Positions 9,251 through 18,108 of a stretch of 64,000 nt of DNA are shown here, piece after piece; the stretch's first letter is position 1, and each line of letters begins with the position of its first letter. The notes under the pieces were generated by a model. It did no database searches. It saw nothing but the letters and a program-made list of their open reading frames with translations, and was not told the DNA's origin. The stretch covers positions 682,001 to 746,000 of the forward strand of contig NZ_CP151633.1 in assembly GCF_038397715.1 (NCBI RefSeq), given 5' to 3'. The translations under genes were made by a program, and so were the position numbers. Origin of the DNA: Microbacterium sp. LWO14-1.2. GTDB lineage: Bacteria > Actinomycetota > Actinomycetes > Actinomycetales > Microbacteriaceae.

Positions 9251-10659
9251 CCGACCAGCGCAGCGACGACCAGTCGCAGTACCGCATCGAGCACGACACC
9301 ATGGGCGAGGTGCGGGTGCCCGTGAACGCGCTCTACGGGGCGCAGACCCAGCGCGCGGTGGAGAACTTCCCGATCTCGGGCAAGGGCCTGGAGTCGGCGC
9401 AGATCGCCGCGCTCGCCCGCATCAAGAAGGCGGCGGCGCTCGCCAACAAGGAGCTCGGCACGCTCGACGGTGCGATCGCCGACGCCATCGCCCAGGCCGC
9501 CGACCAGGTCGCCGCTGGCACGCACGACGGAGAGTTCCCCGTCGACACGTACCAGACGGGCTCCGGTACGTCGTCGAACATGAACATGAACGAGGTGCTG
9601 GCCACGCTGGCCACCCGCATCCTCGGCGCGAACGTGCACCCGAACGACCACGTCAACGCCTCGCAGTCGTCGAACGACGTGTTCCCGACCTCCGTGCACA
9701 TCGCGGTCACGCAGGCGCTCATCGACACGCTCATCCCGGCCCTCGACCACCTCGCCGTCGCCCTCGAGGCGAAGGCGGAGCTCTGGAAGGACGCCGTCAA
9801 GTCCGGTCGCACGCACCTCATGGACGCCACCCCGGTCACCCTGGGTCAGGAGTTCGGCGGGTACGCGCGTCAGATCCGCCTCGGCATCGAGCGCGTGCAG
9901 TCGGCGCTCCCCCGCGTCGCCGAGGTGCCGCTCGGCGGCACCGCCACCGGAACCGGCATCAACACCCCGCTCGGCTTCCCGCAGAAGGTCATCGAGCTGC
10001 TCGCAGCCGAGACCGAGCTGCCGATCACCGAGGCGAAGGACCACTTCGAGGCACAGGGCGCCCGTGACGGTCTCGTCGAGGCGTCCGGCGCACTGCGCAC
10101 GATCGCGGTGTCGCTCACGAAGATCAACAACGACCTGCGCTGGATGGGCTCCGGCCCCAACACGGGTCTCGGCGAGCTGCACATCCCCGACCTGCAGCCG
10201 GGGTCGTCGATCATGCCGGGCAAGGTCAACCCCGTCGTGCCGGAGGCCGTGCTCATGGTGTGCGCGCGTGTGATCGGCAACGACGCGACGGTCGCCTGGG
10301 CCGGAGCATCCGGGTCCTTCGAGCTGAACGTCGCGATCCCCGTCATGGGTACGGCGCTGCTCGAGTCGATCCGTCTGCTCGCGAACGCCTCGCGCGTGCT
10401 CGCCGACAAGACCGTCGACGGCCTGCAGGCCAACCTCGAGCGCGCGGCCGCCTTCGCCGGCATGAGCCCGTCGATCGTGACGCCCCTGAACAAGCTGATC
10501 GGCTACGAGGCCGCGGCGAAGATCGCCAAGCACTCGGTCGCGAAGGGCATCACGGTCCGCGACGCCGTGATCGACCTCGGCTACGTGGAGCGCGGCGACC
10601 TCACCCTCGAGCAGCTCGACGAGAAGCTTGACCTGCTCTCGATGACCCACCCGGGCTGA
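9247..10659 (+). CDS. fumC: Class II fumarate hydratase
   Basis: The 470-residue iron-independent fumarase converts fumarate to malate in the TCA cycle. The superfamily signature [12 protein letters not shown] lies at 319-330 with the catalytic serine; [13 protein letters not shown] (105-117), [14 protein letters not shown] and [12 protein letters not shown] (His190) are the other conserved regions. The start at 9247 overlaps the carbonic anhydrase stop. A 22-bp hairpin follows and separates it from convergent phoH. The C-terminal sequence ends in a typical '[13 protein letters not shown]' block. Confidence 0.98.
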   Translation: MTDQRSDDQSQYRIEHDTMGEVRVPVNALYGAQTQRAVENFPISGKGLESAQIAALARIKKAAALANKELGTLDGAIADAIAQAADQVAAGTHDGEFPVDTYQTGSGTSSNMNMNEVLATLATRILGANVHPNDHVNASQSSNDVFPTSVHIAVTQALIDTLIPALDHLAVALEAKAELWKDAVKSGRTHLMDATPVTLGQEFGGYARQIRLGIERVQSALPRVAEVPLGGTATGTGINTPLGFPQKVIELLAAETELPITEAKDHFEAQGARDGLVEASGALRTIAVSLTKINNDLRWMGSGPNTGLGELHIPDLQPGSSIMPGKVNPVVPEAVLMVCARVIGNDATVAWAGASGSFELNVAIPVMGTALLESIRLLANASRVLADKTVDGLQANLERAAAFAGMSPSIVTPLNKLIGYEAAAKIAKHSVAKGITVRDAVIDLGYVERGDLTLEQLDEKLDLLSMTHPG

Positions 10660-10671
10660 CCCGGGCCGTCC

Positions 10672-10718
10672 GGACAGGTGGATGCCGCAGGGACGCTCCC
10701 TGCGGCATCCACCTGTCC
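10672..10718. terminator. 22-bp perfect hairpin between fumC and phoH
   Basis: A perfect 22-bp stem (10672-10693 with 10697-10718) and a 3-base loop lies between convergent genes, so it can stop transcription from both sides. The stem includes GGATGC/GCATCC. Confidence 0.9.
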
Positions 10719-10730
10719 GTTCCCGTCTGT

Positions 10731-12116
10731 CTAGCTGAGCTCGCCGCCCTCCAGCAGCTCGGTGACGAGCGCGGCGATCGCCGAGCGCTCCGAGCGCATG
10801 AGCGTGACGTGGGCGAACAGGTCGTGCCCCTTCAGGGTCTCGATCACGCTGGCGATGCCGTCGTGGCGTCCGACCCGGAGGTTGTCGCGCTGGCCCACGT
10901 CGTGGGTGAGGATCACGCGCGAGTTCTGTCCCATCCGGCTCAGCACCGTGAGGAGCACGTTCCGTTCGAGCGACTGCGCCTCGTCGACGATCACGAAGGC
11001 GTCATGCAGCGAGCGTCCGCGGATGTGCGTGAGCGGCAGCACCTCCAGCAGCCCGCGCTCGACGACCTCTTCCATGACGTTGCCCGAGACGACCGATCCG
11101 AGCGTGTCGAACACGGCCTGGCCCCACGGTCCCATCTTCTCGCCCTGGTCTCCAGGCAGGTAGCCGAGCTCCTGGCCTCCGACGGCGAACAGCGGGCGGA
11201 AGACGATGATCTTCTTCTGCTGCTGCCGTTCGAGCACGGCCTCGAGACCCGCGCAGAGCGCGAGAGCGGACTTGCCCGTTCCCGCGCGTCCGCCGAGCGA
11301 GACGATGCCGACCTCCGGGTCGAGCAGCAGGTCGATCGCGATGCGCTGCTCGGCGGAGCGGCCGTGCATGCCGAAGATGTCGCGGTCACCGCGCACGAGG
11401 CGGTACTCGCCGTCCCCCGTGACGCGCCCCAGCGCCGAGCCGCGCTCGGAGTGGATGATCAGTCCCGTGTTCACGGGCAGGCCGCGGGCCTCCTCGCTGA
11501 TCCCCACCTCGCTCTCGTACAGGTCGCTGATCTCGTCGCCCGACAGGTCGAGCGTGGTGATCCCCGTCCAGCCGGAGTCGACGGCCTGCTCGGCGAGGTA
11601 CTCCTCGGCGCGCAGGCCCAGCGACGCGGCCTTCACGCGCATCGGCAGATCCTTCGAGACGATGGTGACGTCCTGCCCGTCCTGGGCGAGGTGCATCGCG
11701 ACGGACAGGATCCGGCTGTCGTTGTCGCTGAGTCGGATGCCGGCGGGCAGCACGGAGGTGTCGGTGTTGGCGAGCTCGACGCGCAGCGTTCCCCCCTCCC
11801 CGACCTCGACCGGGAAGTCGAGGCGACCATGCTCGATGCGCAGGTCGTCGAGGTGGCGGAGGGCCTGGCGCGCGAAGTAGCCGATCTCGGGGTCGTGGCG
11901 CTTGCCCTCGAGCTCGGTGATGACGACGACCGGGAGGACGACGGAGTGCTCCGCGAAACGGAACAGGGCCTGCGGATCGCTCAGCAGGACCGAGGTGTCG
12001 AGCACGCAGGTGCGCAGGTCCTGATCAGGGACTGCGGACGTGGCCCGACTCGTCGTCTTACGGGTGGACTGCTGCGCGGTGCTGCTGGAGGACTGCTGCG
12101 CTGTACGTGAGGTCAC
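10731..12116 (-). CDS. PIN-PhoH family ribonuclease/ATPase (PhoH2 type)
   Basis: The 461-residue protein joins an N-terminal PIN nuclease domain (about 35-165; [11 protein letters not shown] with the first acidic residue at Asp40, ELEGKR, and [12 protein letters not shown]) to a PhoH ATPase domain (about 240-455) with Walker [10 protein letters not shown] at 275-283, Walker [10 protein letters not shown] and the PhoH block [15 protein letters not shown]. Mycobacterial PhoH2 has the same fusion and unwinds and cuts RNA in a sequence-dependent way. The first 30 residues are a Ser/Thr/Gln-rich low-complexity tail. The GTG at 12116 has GGGAG upstream; a longer in-frame start at 12173 is possible but lacks a ribosome site. 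Confidence 0.93.
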   Translation of the reverse strand: MTSRTAQQSSSSTAQQSTRKTTSRATSAVPDQDLRTCVLDTSVLLSDPQALFRFAEHSVVLPVVVITELEGKRHDPEIGYFARQALRHLDDLRIEHGRLDFPVEVGEGGTLRVELANTDTSVLPAGIRLSDNDSRILSVAMHLAQDGQDVTIVSKDLPMRVKAASLGLRAEEYLAEQAVDSGWTGITTLDLSGDEISDLYESEVGISEEARGLPVNTGLIIHSERGSALGRVTGDGEYRLVRGDRDIFGMHGRSAEQRIAIDLLLDPEVGIVSLGGRAGTGKSALALCAGLEAVLERQQQKKIIVFRPLFAVGGQELGYLPGDQGEKMGPWGQAVFDTLGSVVSGNVMEEVVERGLLEVLPLTHIRGRSLHDAFVIVDEAQSLERNVLLTVLSRMGQNSRVILTHDVGQRDNLRVGRHDGIASVIETLKGHDLFAHVTLMRSERSAIAALVTELLEGGELS

Positions 12117-12237
12117 GACCCACTCCCGACCCGGGGAATCCCGGCTATTCGAACGAGTCGACCAGGGGGTCACGAGTCGCGAACCTGAGGCCGACTCGAC
12201 GGGCGCCTTGCCCGATGCCTAGAAGCTACGACCAGCC

Positions 12238-12254
12238 GCCGACATGTCGTCGGC
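12238..12254 (-). terminator. Short hairpin after uppS
   Basis: GCCGAC and GTCGGC flank a 5-base loop 63 bases beyond the uppS stop. The rest of the 200-bp gap to phoH holds a possible phoH -10 (TAGGCA on the minus strand near 12220) and no gene. Confidence 0.35.
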
Positions 12255-12316
12255 TCGACACGCCAGCAATTCGTTACGTGTTGATGAACGGATCCGCGCC
12301 GCTCGCGGTCGGCGGG

Positions 12317-13099
12317 TCAGCGGCCGAATCGGCGGTCGCGGTCGGCGTAGTCGCGGATGGCGCGGATGAAGTCCACCTGCCGCAGATCCGGGCCGAGCGC
12401 CTCGACGAAGTAGAACTCGCTGTGGGCGCTCTGCCACAGCAGGAAGTCGCTGAGCCGCTGTTCGCCGCTCGTGCGGATGACCAGGTCGGGATCGGGCTGT
12501 CCGCCCGTGTAGAGGTGCTCCCCGATCATCTCCGGCGTGAGGTGGGCAGCGAGGTCTTCGATCGTCCCGCCGGACGCCTGATGCGCCGTGACGATGCTGC
12601 GCACCGCGTCGACGATCTCGTTGCGTCCGCCGTAGCCGACCGCGAGGTTGACGTGCATACCGGTGTGATCCTTCGTGCGCTCCTGCGCATCGTCGAGCAC
12701 GCGCGCGAGCTCCGGCGGGAGGATGTCGGAGCGTCCGACGTGCTTGACGCGCCAGTTGCCCTCCTGCGACAGTGCCTCGGCGAGCTCCGCGATGATCTCG
12801 ATGAGGTCGGCGAGCTCCGCGGAGTCACGCTTGCGCAGGTTGTCGCTCGACAGCAGGTAGAGCGACACGACCCGGATGCCCAGCTCGTCGCACCAGCCGA
12901 GGAACTCGCGCATCTTGGCGGCGCCGGCACGGTGCCCCTCCGCAGGGGTGTCGTAGCCGAGCTGCCGTGCCCATCGACGGTTGCCGTCGATCATCATGGC
13001 GACGTGATGCGGAACGGACGCCGGATCGATGTGGCGGCGCAGCCGGCTGGTGTAGAGGCGGTACAGCGGCCCCCGCCCCTGACCATCACGTGACATCAC
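12317..13099 (-). CDS. uppS: Short-chain isoprenyl diphosphate synthase (UppS family)
   Basis: A 260-residue cis-prenyltransferase, which adds isopentenyl units to an allylic diphosphate. The catalytic DGNRRWA begins at residue 38, and the C-terminal substrate-binding block IRTSGEQRLSDFLLWQ is intact. Location next to a hemolysin III gene matches, from memory, Rv1085c-Rv1086, where Rv1086 makes Z,E-farnesyl diphosphate rather than the long polyprenol; the product here may therefore be short-chain. TAGCGT lies 6 nt upstream of the GTG at 13099 (leaderless); an ATG 3 nt further in is the alternative. Divergent from trhA across 117 bp. Confidence 0.93.
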   Translation of the reverse strand: MMSRDGQGRGPLYRLYTSRLRRHIDPASVPHHVAMMIDGNRRWARQLGYDTPAEGHRAGAAKMREFLGWCDELGIRVVSLYLLSSDNLRKRDSAELADLIEIIAELAEALSQEGNWRVKHVGRSDILPPELARVLDDAQERTKDHTGMHVNLAVGYGGRNEIVDAVRSIVTAHQASGGTIEDLAAHLTPEMIGEHLYTGGQPDPDLVIRTSGEQRLSDFLLWQSAHSEFYFVEALGPDLRQVDFIRAIRDYADRDRRFGR

Positions 13100-13216
13100 C
13101 TCCCTACGCTATCGTGCGGGGCTCGGTAAAGCCCGGGAGCGAGCGTCGACGTCGCCTTCGGAGTGCTCTCAGGTTATGTACGCCTGGTGGAATGGCACCC
13201 CGCCTAGAGTGAGCAC

Positions 13217-13945
13217 GTGAGCACTCCCGACGCCTCCGCCCCCGATCTTCCCCAGCTGCCGCTGCTCGAAGAGGCGGCCGATGACGCGCACGTCGAGATC
13301 AAGCCCACGTGGCGCGGCTGGATCCATGCCGGGACATTCCCCGTCGCGATCGCCGCCGGGATCGTCCTGATCGTCTTCGCCCAGGGCGGTGCCGCGAAGT
13401 GGGCCGCCGCCGTCTTCATGGCCTCGTCGCTGCTGCTGTTCGGCAACTCCGCCGTCTACCACCGCTTCAACTGGGGCTCCACGGTCAAGGTCGTCCTCAA
13501 GCGCATCGATCACGCGAACATCCTGCTGCTCATCGCCGGCACGTACACTCCCCTCGCCGTACTAGCGCTGCCGCCCGAGAAGGGGATGCTGCTGCTCATC
13601 CTCGTGTGGAGCGGGGCGCTGCTCGGCATCCTGTTCCGGGTGTTCTGGATCAACGCGCCGCGCTGGCTGTACGTCGCCCTGTACCTGCTGCTCGGCTGGG
13701 CGGCCGTGATGTACATCGTCGATCTGCTGAACGCCAACGTCGCGATGATGGTGCTCGTCATCGTCGGCGGACTGCTCTACACGGGCGGCGCCGTGGTCTA
13801 CGCGCTGAAGAAGCCGAACCCGTGGCCGGGCCACTTCGGGTTCCACGAGATCTTCCACGTGTGCACCGTGCTGGCGTTCCTGTGCCACTGGACGGCGTGC
13901 CTGCTCATCGCTCTCGAGCCGCTGTCGCCCTCGCTGGGCGCCTGA
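13217..13945 (+). CDS. trhA: Hemolysin III family membrane protein
   Basis: The 242-residue protein has seven predicted membrane helices after a short acidic N-terminus. It keeps the metal-site pattern of the PAQR/hemolysin III superfamily: NSAVYHRF (Ser-x3-His), KRIDHANI (Asp) and FHEIFHVCTV (His-x3-His near the C-terminus). Members are thought to be membrane hydrolases or lipid-homeostasis proteins; 'hemolysin' is historical. TAGAGT sits 6 nt before the GTG start, the clearest leaderless promoter in this window. It is paired divergently with uppS. Confidence 0.94.
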   Translation: MSTPDASAPDLPQLPLLEEAADDAHVEIKPTWRGWIHAGTFPVAIAAGIVLIVFAQGGAAKWAAAVFMASSLLLFGNSAVYHRFNWGSTVKVVLKRIDHANILLLIAGTYTPLAVLALPPEKGMLLLILVWSGALLGILFRVFWINAPRWLYVALYLLLGWAAVMYIVDLLNANVAMMVLVIVGGLLYTGGAVVYALKKPNPWPGHFGFHEIFHVCTVLAFLCHWTACLLIALEPLSPSLGA

Positions 13946-14015
13946 CCGCGCGGCTGCGCGCCGCGAGGCCGGTCGTCGGGCGCCGGCCGTCCGGGACGGG
14001 CCGTGGGGTCGTGCG

Positions 14016-14300
14016 TCAGCGCTTCTCCGGGTCGTCGTCGCCCTCGCGCACGATCGGCTCGTCGGCATCCGTCTCCGTCGCCTCGTCCGCCGCGCGTGCG
14101 GCCTCCTCGGCATCCAGCTCCTCGCGGACCTCTTCGCGATAGCGCACGCGACGGATCCGGCGATTCATGTCGAGGATCAGCAGGATCACGGCGACGAGCA
14201 GGATCACCACGGCGGCGAAGCCGACGAATCCGGGGGTGACCGACTCGGGCGCCACCGTCATCGACGGTGTCGGCATCGGGGTCTCGGTCAGAGCGAGCAT
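14016..14300 (-). CDS. Small membrane protein with acidic C-terminal tail
   Basis: A 94-residue protein with one membrane helix at about 24-46 (VGFAAVVILLVAVILLILDM), followed by a basic cluster NRRIRRVRYREE and a long acidic Ala/Glu/Asp tail. The ribosome site AGGAAAGG precedes the ATG. It is divergent from DUF4307. Between these two genes many Microbacteriaceae carry mca (mycothiol conjugate amidase), as I remember; it is absent here. Unknown function; the charge layout suggests a scaffold or small regulatory membrane peptide, but this is inference. Confidence 0.8.
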   Translation of the reverse strand: MLALTETPMPTPSMTVAPESVTPGFVGFAAVVILLVAVILLILDMNRRIRRVRYREEVREELDAEEAARAADEATETDADEPIVREGDDDPEKR

Positions 14301-14369
14301 GGAGTCTGCCTTTCCTGCGCAGGTCGCATAACCTGGAGTTACCAGCCTAACGACCGGAAGACCCGCCCC

Positions 14370-14756
14370 GTGACGACCGCACAGCAGCTCGACGACCGCT
14401 ATGGACGTACCCGCAGACGGAAAGCGCCGTGGATCGTGCTCATCTCCGTGGCCGTGCTCCTCGTCGGGGCCTTCGGCTGGTCGGTCGTGACGGAGCAGAT
14501 GAACAACGTCGACTCGGACGATCTGGGTTTCGACCTCGTCGACGAGCACACGGTCGACGTGCGCTTCCAGATCACCGGCGCGCAGGGCAAGGACGTCGTG
14601 TGCGTCGTCGAGGCGCTCGACGAGGAGTTCGGCGTGGTCGGCTGGAAGGTCGTCGAGATCCCGGCATCCGACTCCCACGCCCAGGCGCTGTCGACCACCG
14701 TGCCCACCGTCGCGGAGGCGACGACGGGTTTGGTGAACAGCTGCTGGGTCGCCTAG
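14370..14756 (+). CDS. DUF4307 domain membrane protein
   Basis: The 128-residue protein has a cytoplasmic N-terminus with a basic segment (RYGRTRRRKAPW), one membrane helix at about 24-42, and an extracytoplasmic domain with two cysteines (VVCVVEAL and VNSCWVA) that could form a disulfide. The family DUF4307 is actinobacterial and typically sits beside greA and mca. The GTG start has a weak GGAAG ribosome site 8 nt upstream. A hairpin separates it from greA. Confidence 0.87.
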   Translation: MTTAQQLDDRYGRTRRRKAPWIVLISVAVLLVGAFGWSVVTEQMNNVDSDDLGFDLVDEHTVDVRFQITGAQGKDVVCVVEALDEEFGVVGWKVVEIPASDSHAQALSTTVPTVAEATTGLVNSCWVA

Positions 14757-14773
14757 ACTCAGGGCAGACAGAC

Positions 14774-14802
14774 GACGCCCTGGCACCGTGCCGGGGCGTC
14801 TT
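14774..14802 (+). terminator. Hairpin between DUF4307 gene and greA
   Basis: GACGCCC/GGGCGTC (14774-14780 with 14794-14800) extended by GGCAC/GTGCC, then TT. It lies 18 bases after the DUF4307 stop and 50 bases before greA, so it is a terminator or an attenuator for greA. Confidence 0.65.
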
Positions 14803-14852
14803 GGCATATCCCCCGCAGGACGTCGGCGGATACCGAATGAAGGAGCTTCGTC

Positions 14853-15341
14853 ATGTCTACTGACGCTCAGGTTCCCTTCCTCACGCAGGAAGCCTACGAC
14901 CGGCTCGTCGCCGAGCTGGAGCACCTGTCGACGACGGGTCGCGAGGAGATCGCCAAGCGCATCGAGGCCGCCCGCGAAGAGGGCGACCTCAAGGAGAACG
15001 GCGGCTACCACGCCGCGAAGGACGAGCAGGGCAAGCAGGAGGCCCGCATCCGCACCCTCGAGGGTTTGCTGAAGACCGCGAAGGTCGGCGAGGCTCCGCC
15101 CAGCCGCGGCATCGTCGAGCCGGGCACGGTCGTCACGGCCGTCGTCGCGGGCGGCGAAGAGGTCTTCCTGCTCGGCAGCCGCGAGATCGCGGCCGGCAGC
15201 GACCTCGACGTCTACAGCGAGGCGAGCCCGCTCGGCCAGGCCATCCTCGGACTCAAGGTCGGCGAGAAGTCGTCGTACGAGGCGCCGAACGGCCGCTCGA
15301 TCTCGGTCGAGATCGTCAACGTCGAGACCTACACCGGCTGA
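14853..15341 (+). CDS. greA: Transcription elongation factor GreA
   Basis: GreA inserts an N-terminal coiled coil into the RNA polymerase secondary channel and stimulates cleavage of backtracked RNA. The 162-residue protein shows the coiled coil (about 10-80) with the tip acidic motif REEGDLKENGGYHAAKDEQG, where the two acidic residues act in cleavage, and a C-terminal FKBP-like domain (about 90-160) with SPLGQAILG and the usual GxKVGD variant LKVGEKSSYEAPNG. AAGGAG lies 9 nt before the ATG. It is followed by a strong hairpin and convergent ilvA. Confidence 0.98.
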   Translation: MSTDAQVPFLTQEAYDRLVAELEHLSTTGREEIAKRIEAAREEGDLKENGGYHAAKDEQGKQEARIRTLEGLLKTAKVGEAPPSRGIVEPGTVVTAVVAGGEEVFLLGSREIAAGSDLDVYSEASPLGQAILGLKVGEKSSYEAPNGRSISVEIVNVETYTG

Positions 15342-15352
15342 CCGGTGACATC

Positions 15353-15386
15353 ACGAAGGCCCCGTCCGTTCGGACGGGGCCTTCGT
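15353..15386. terminator. Hairpin terminator after greA
   Basis: A 16-bp perfect inverted repeat (15353-15368 with 15371-15386) 12 bases beyond the greA stop, in a convergent intergenic region. Confidence 0.85.
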
Positions 15387-15423
15387 CGTGTGCGCACCCG
15401 GGTGGCGGCCGTCACGTTCGGTT

Positions 15424-15468
15424 GGCACCTGACGCGGCTCTTCTGCGCGCATCGCGGCATCAGGTGCC
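15424..15468. repeat. Inverted repeat near the ilvA 3' end
   Basis: GGCACCTGA (15424-15432) and TCAGGTGCC (15460-15468) are separated by 27 bases which contain CGCGG-type inner pairing. It could terminate ilvA. It has the same arm-spacer layout as the 42244 repeat, also in a convergent gap. Confidence 0.45.
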
Positions 15469-15477
15469 TACGAAGGA

Positions 15478-16707
15478 TCAGTCGGGCACCACCATCGGCA
15501 CGAACCCCTCGCGCCGCAACGTCTCGAGCGTGAAGTCGGAGTGCTCCGGTCCGCGCGTCTCGACGCTGAGCTCCAGGATGACGTCGTTGATCTGCAGCCC
15601 GTGACCGTGGCGGGTGTGCATGGCCTCGATGACGTTGGCTCCCGCCTCGGCGATGAGCTCCGACACCCGCGCGAGCTGGCCGGGGCGGTCGGGCAGCGGG
15701 ATGCGGATGGTGAGGTAGCGGCCGGAGGCGGCGAGTCCGTGCGACACGACGCGCTGCAGCAGCAGCGGGTCGATGTTGCCTCCCGACAGCACCGCCATCG
15801 TCGTGCCCGACGACTGCACCTTCCCCGCGAGGATCGCGGCGACGCCCGCTGCGCCCGCCGGCTCGGCGACGACCCTGGTCTGCTCGAGCAGGATGAGGAT
15901 CGCTCGCGCCAGATCGTCGTCGGAGACGGTGACGACCTCGTCGACGAGATCCTTGATGATGTCGAAGGGGATCGCTCCGGGGCGCGCGACGAGGATGCCG
16001 TCGGCGATGGTGGGTCGCGTCTCGATGTCGACGGGACGCCCCGCTTCGAGAGACGGAAGCATGGCAGCGGCGTTCTCGGCCTGCACGCCGACGATGCGGA
16101 TCGACCTGCCGCGTTCGGCGGCGCGCAGCTTGGCGGCGGCCGCGACGCCGGCGATGAGGCCGCCGCCGCCGATGCCGAGCACGATCGTGTCGACTTCGGG
16201 GGCGTCGTCGAGAAGCTCGAGACCGAGCGTGCCCTGACCGATCACGATGTCGCGGTGGTCGAACGGGTGGATGAGCACGGCACCGGTGCGCTCGGCGAAC
16301 TCGGCGGCCAGTCGCAGCGAGGTCGCGACGGTCTCGCCCTCGAGCACCACCTCCGCTCCGTAGTTGCGGGTCGCGAGGAGCTTCGGCACCGGGACGCCGA
16401 TCGGCATGAAGATGGTCGCGGGGATGCCGAGCGCCTGCGCGGCGAGGGCGACGCCCTGCGCATGGTTGCCGGCCGACGCCGCCACGACGCCGCGTGCGCG
16501 CTCCTCGGCGCTGAGCCGCGACAGACGGTAGGCGGCGCCGCGGATCTTGAAGGATCCGGTACGCTGCAGGTTCTCCATCTTGAGCATCACGGGCGAGCCG
16601 AGGACATCGGTCAGCGCGCGCGACGGCAGGGTCGGCGTGTGCATGATCACCTCAGCCAGACTCTGAGCGGCGTGCTCGAACTCGGTCAGGCTGGGGACTG
16701 CGCTCAT
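15478..16707 (-). CDS. ilvA: Threonine ammonia-lyase with ACT domain
   Basis: The PLP enzyme deaminates threonine to 2-oxobutanoate. The 409-residue protein has the PLP lysine in GSFKIRGAAYR (Lys54), the phosphate loop GGGGLIAG, and a C-terminal ACT domain (about 330-405) with RIPLPDRPGQLARVSELIAEAG. One ACT domain and this length fit the 'ilvA1/biosynthetic-catabolic' short form rather than the two-domain E. coli IlvA. The frame stays open far upstream, but the ATG at 16707 overlaps the stop of the preceding AI-2E gene by 4 bases, which fixes the start. Confidence 0.95.
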   Translation of the reverse strand: MSAVPSLTEFEHAAQSLAEVIMHTPTLPSRALTDVLGSPVMLKMENLQRTGSFKIRGAAYRLSRLSAEERARGVVAASAGNHAQGVALAAQALGIPATIFMPIGVPVPKLLATRNYGAEVVLEGETVATSLRLAAEFAERTGAVLIHPFDHRDIVIGQGTLGLELLDDAPEVDTIVLGIGGGGLIAGVAAAAKLRAAERGRSIRIVGVQAENAAAMLPSLEAGRPVDIETRPTIADGILVARPGAIPFDIIKDLVDEVVTVSDDDLARAILILLEQTRVVAEPAGAAGVAAILAGKVQSSGTTMAVLSGGNIDPLLLQRVVSHGLAASGRYLTIRIPLPDRPGQLARVSELIAEAGANVIEAMHTRHGHGLQINDVILELSVETRGPEHSDFTLETLRREGFVPMVVPD

Positions 16708-17900
16708 CGATTCCTCCGTGTCCGCTCGCGCGGGACTGTGCTCCAGATCAGGTCGGCGTCCGGTTGGTCGCCCGTGCGCCAGGACCCTGTGCTGATGGTG
16801 ACCGCGGCGACGTTGACGAAGGCCGCGAGGGGCACCGCGAACAGCGCCCCGGGGATGCCGCCGACCATCGAGCCGCCGGCCACGACGAGCACCACGGCGA
16901 GCGGGTGCACCTTGACGGCGGATCCCATCATGATCGGCTGCAGGATGTGTCCCTCGAGCTGCTGCACTGCGAGCACGACACCGAGCATCGCGAGGGCGAT
17001 CCAGGGGCCGTTGTAGACGAGGGCGAGCAGCACGGCGATCGCGCCGGTGACGACGGCGCCGACGATCGGCACGAACGAACCGAGGAAGACGAGGACGGCG
17101 ACGGGGATCGCGAGCGGGACGCCGAGTAGGGCCGCGCCGACCCCGATGCCGACGGCGTCGATCGCGGCGACGAAGAGCTGCGTGCGCGCGTAGTTGACGA
17201 GGGTCGCGAATCCGTTGGTCGCCGCGGCGTCCGCCGCGGGGCGAGCTGCACGCGGGAACAGGCGCAGCGTCCACCGCCAGATCCGGCCGCCGTCGGCGAG
17301 AAGGCAGATGAGGATGAAGAGGGCCAGCACCGCGCCGGTGACGACGTGCGCCGCGGTGGTGCCGACAGCGAGAGCGCCGTTCAACAGGGTTTGCGCCTGC
17401 TCGTTGACGATCTGCAGGCCCTGATCGATGTAGCCCTGGATCTGCGCCTCGCTGAGGTGCAACGGCCCGTCGAGCAGGAACTGGCGGAACTGCTCGATCG
17501 CGTCGGCACTGCGCTTCTGCACGTCGGGGAGCTGCTGACGCACCTGCCACACGACGAGCCACATCAGCACCGAGACGATCGCGATGGTTCCGATGAGGGA
17601 GATGGCGACGGCAGCCCACCGCGGGAACCGGTGGCGCAGCATCCACTGGAAGGCCGGCCACAGCAGCGCGGTGATGAGGATGCTGACCATGAGCGGGATC
17701 ACGAGAAGCTTGAGCTGGATGACGATCCAGATGAACCCGGCGACCACGGCCGCGATGAGGAGCAGGCGCCAGGCGTAGGCGGCGCTGATGCGCAGACCGC
17801 GCGGAACCGCCTCGTCGGCCGGTGTCGTGACCGTGCGGTCGGTCGAGATCGGGCGCGGCCGGAAGAGGTCTCTCAGCCGAGGACGCTGCTCTTCGCTCAT
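16704..17900 (-). CDS. AI-2E family transporter
   Basis: The 398-residue membrane protein has about eight helices with a central soluble segment (DVQKRSADAIEQFRQFLLDG and following helices) and the family block VPIVGAVVTGAIAVLLAL and QQLEGHILQPIMMG near the C-terminus. Family members export small molecules (AI-2 exporter TqsA, Na+/H+ antiporters); the substrate is not predictable. TAGACT lies 6 nt before the ATG, so the mRNA is probably leaderless; ilvA is translationally coupled downstream, which might suggest amino-acid export but is not proof. Confidence 0.93.
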   Translation of the reverse strand: MSEEQRPRLRDLFRPRPISTDRTVTTPADEAVPRGLRISAAYAWRLLLIAAVVAGFIWIVIQLKLLVIPLMVSILITALLWPAFQWMLRHRFPRWAAVAISLIGTIAIVSVLMWLVVWQVRQQLPDVQKRSADAIEQFRQFLLDGPLHLSEAQIQGYIDQGLQIVNEQAQTLLNGALAVGTTAAHVVTGAVLALFILICLLADGGRIWRWTLRLFPRAARPAADAAATNGFATLVNYARTQLFVAAIDAVGIGVGAALLGVPLAIPVAVLVFLGSFVPIVGAVVTGAIAVLLALVYNGPWIALAMLGVVLAVQQLEGHILQPIMMGSAVKVHPLAVVLVVAGGSMVGGIPGALFAVPLAAFVNVAAVTISTGSWRTGDQPDADLIWSTVPRERTRRNR

Positions 17901-17948
17901 CGCCCAAGTCTACGGCGCTCGACCCCGCTCCCCCGACGCGGAGCGGCA

Positions 17949-18070
17949 AGATGACGCGGTGTGGATCGGCGAGATGACGCGGTGCGGATCGGGGCGCAGA
18001 TGCGATGCGGATCGGGGCGCAGATGCGGTGCGGATCGGGACGCAGATGCGATGCGGATCGGGTCGGCGGC
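17949..18070 (+). repeat. Tandem repeat, about 5 units of 23-27 bp
   Basis: Units starting with AGATG and containing GATGCGGATCGG or GGTGCGGATCGG begin at 17949, 17972, 17998, 18021 and 18044. Period is 23 bp, with one 26-bp unit that keeps an extra triplet. The array occupies the divergent gap between the AI-2E gene and the YcaQ-type gene and ends 26 bp before the latter's -10. Confidence 0.9.
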
Positions 18071-18108
18071 AGCGCCCCGATGTCGGCGACCCTGGCTACG
18101 CTGGCCGG

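Noticed and set aside
13217..13945. Hemolysin III as a virulence toxin
   Set aside because: The name is historical; motifs indicate a PAQR-type membrane protein and the context is housekeeping.
15478..15500. greA/ilvA gap considered as a transposon end because of stacked inverted repeats
   Set aside because: No transposase, no target-site duplication and flanking genes are ordinary; terminators explain the structure.
17949..18070. Tandem 23-bp units considered as a CRISPR array
   Set aside because: Units are contiguous with no unique spacers and no cas genes are present.
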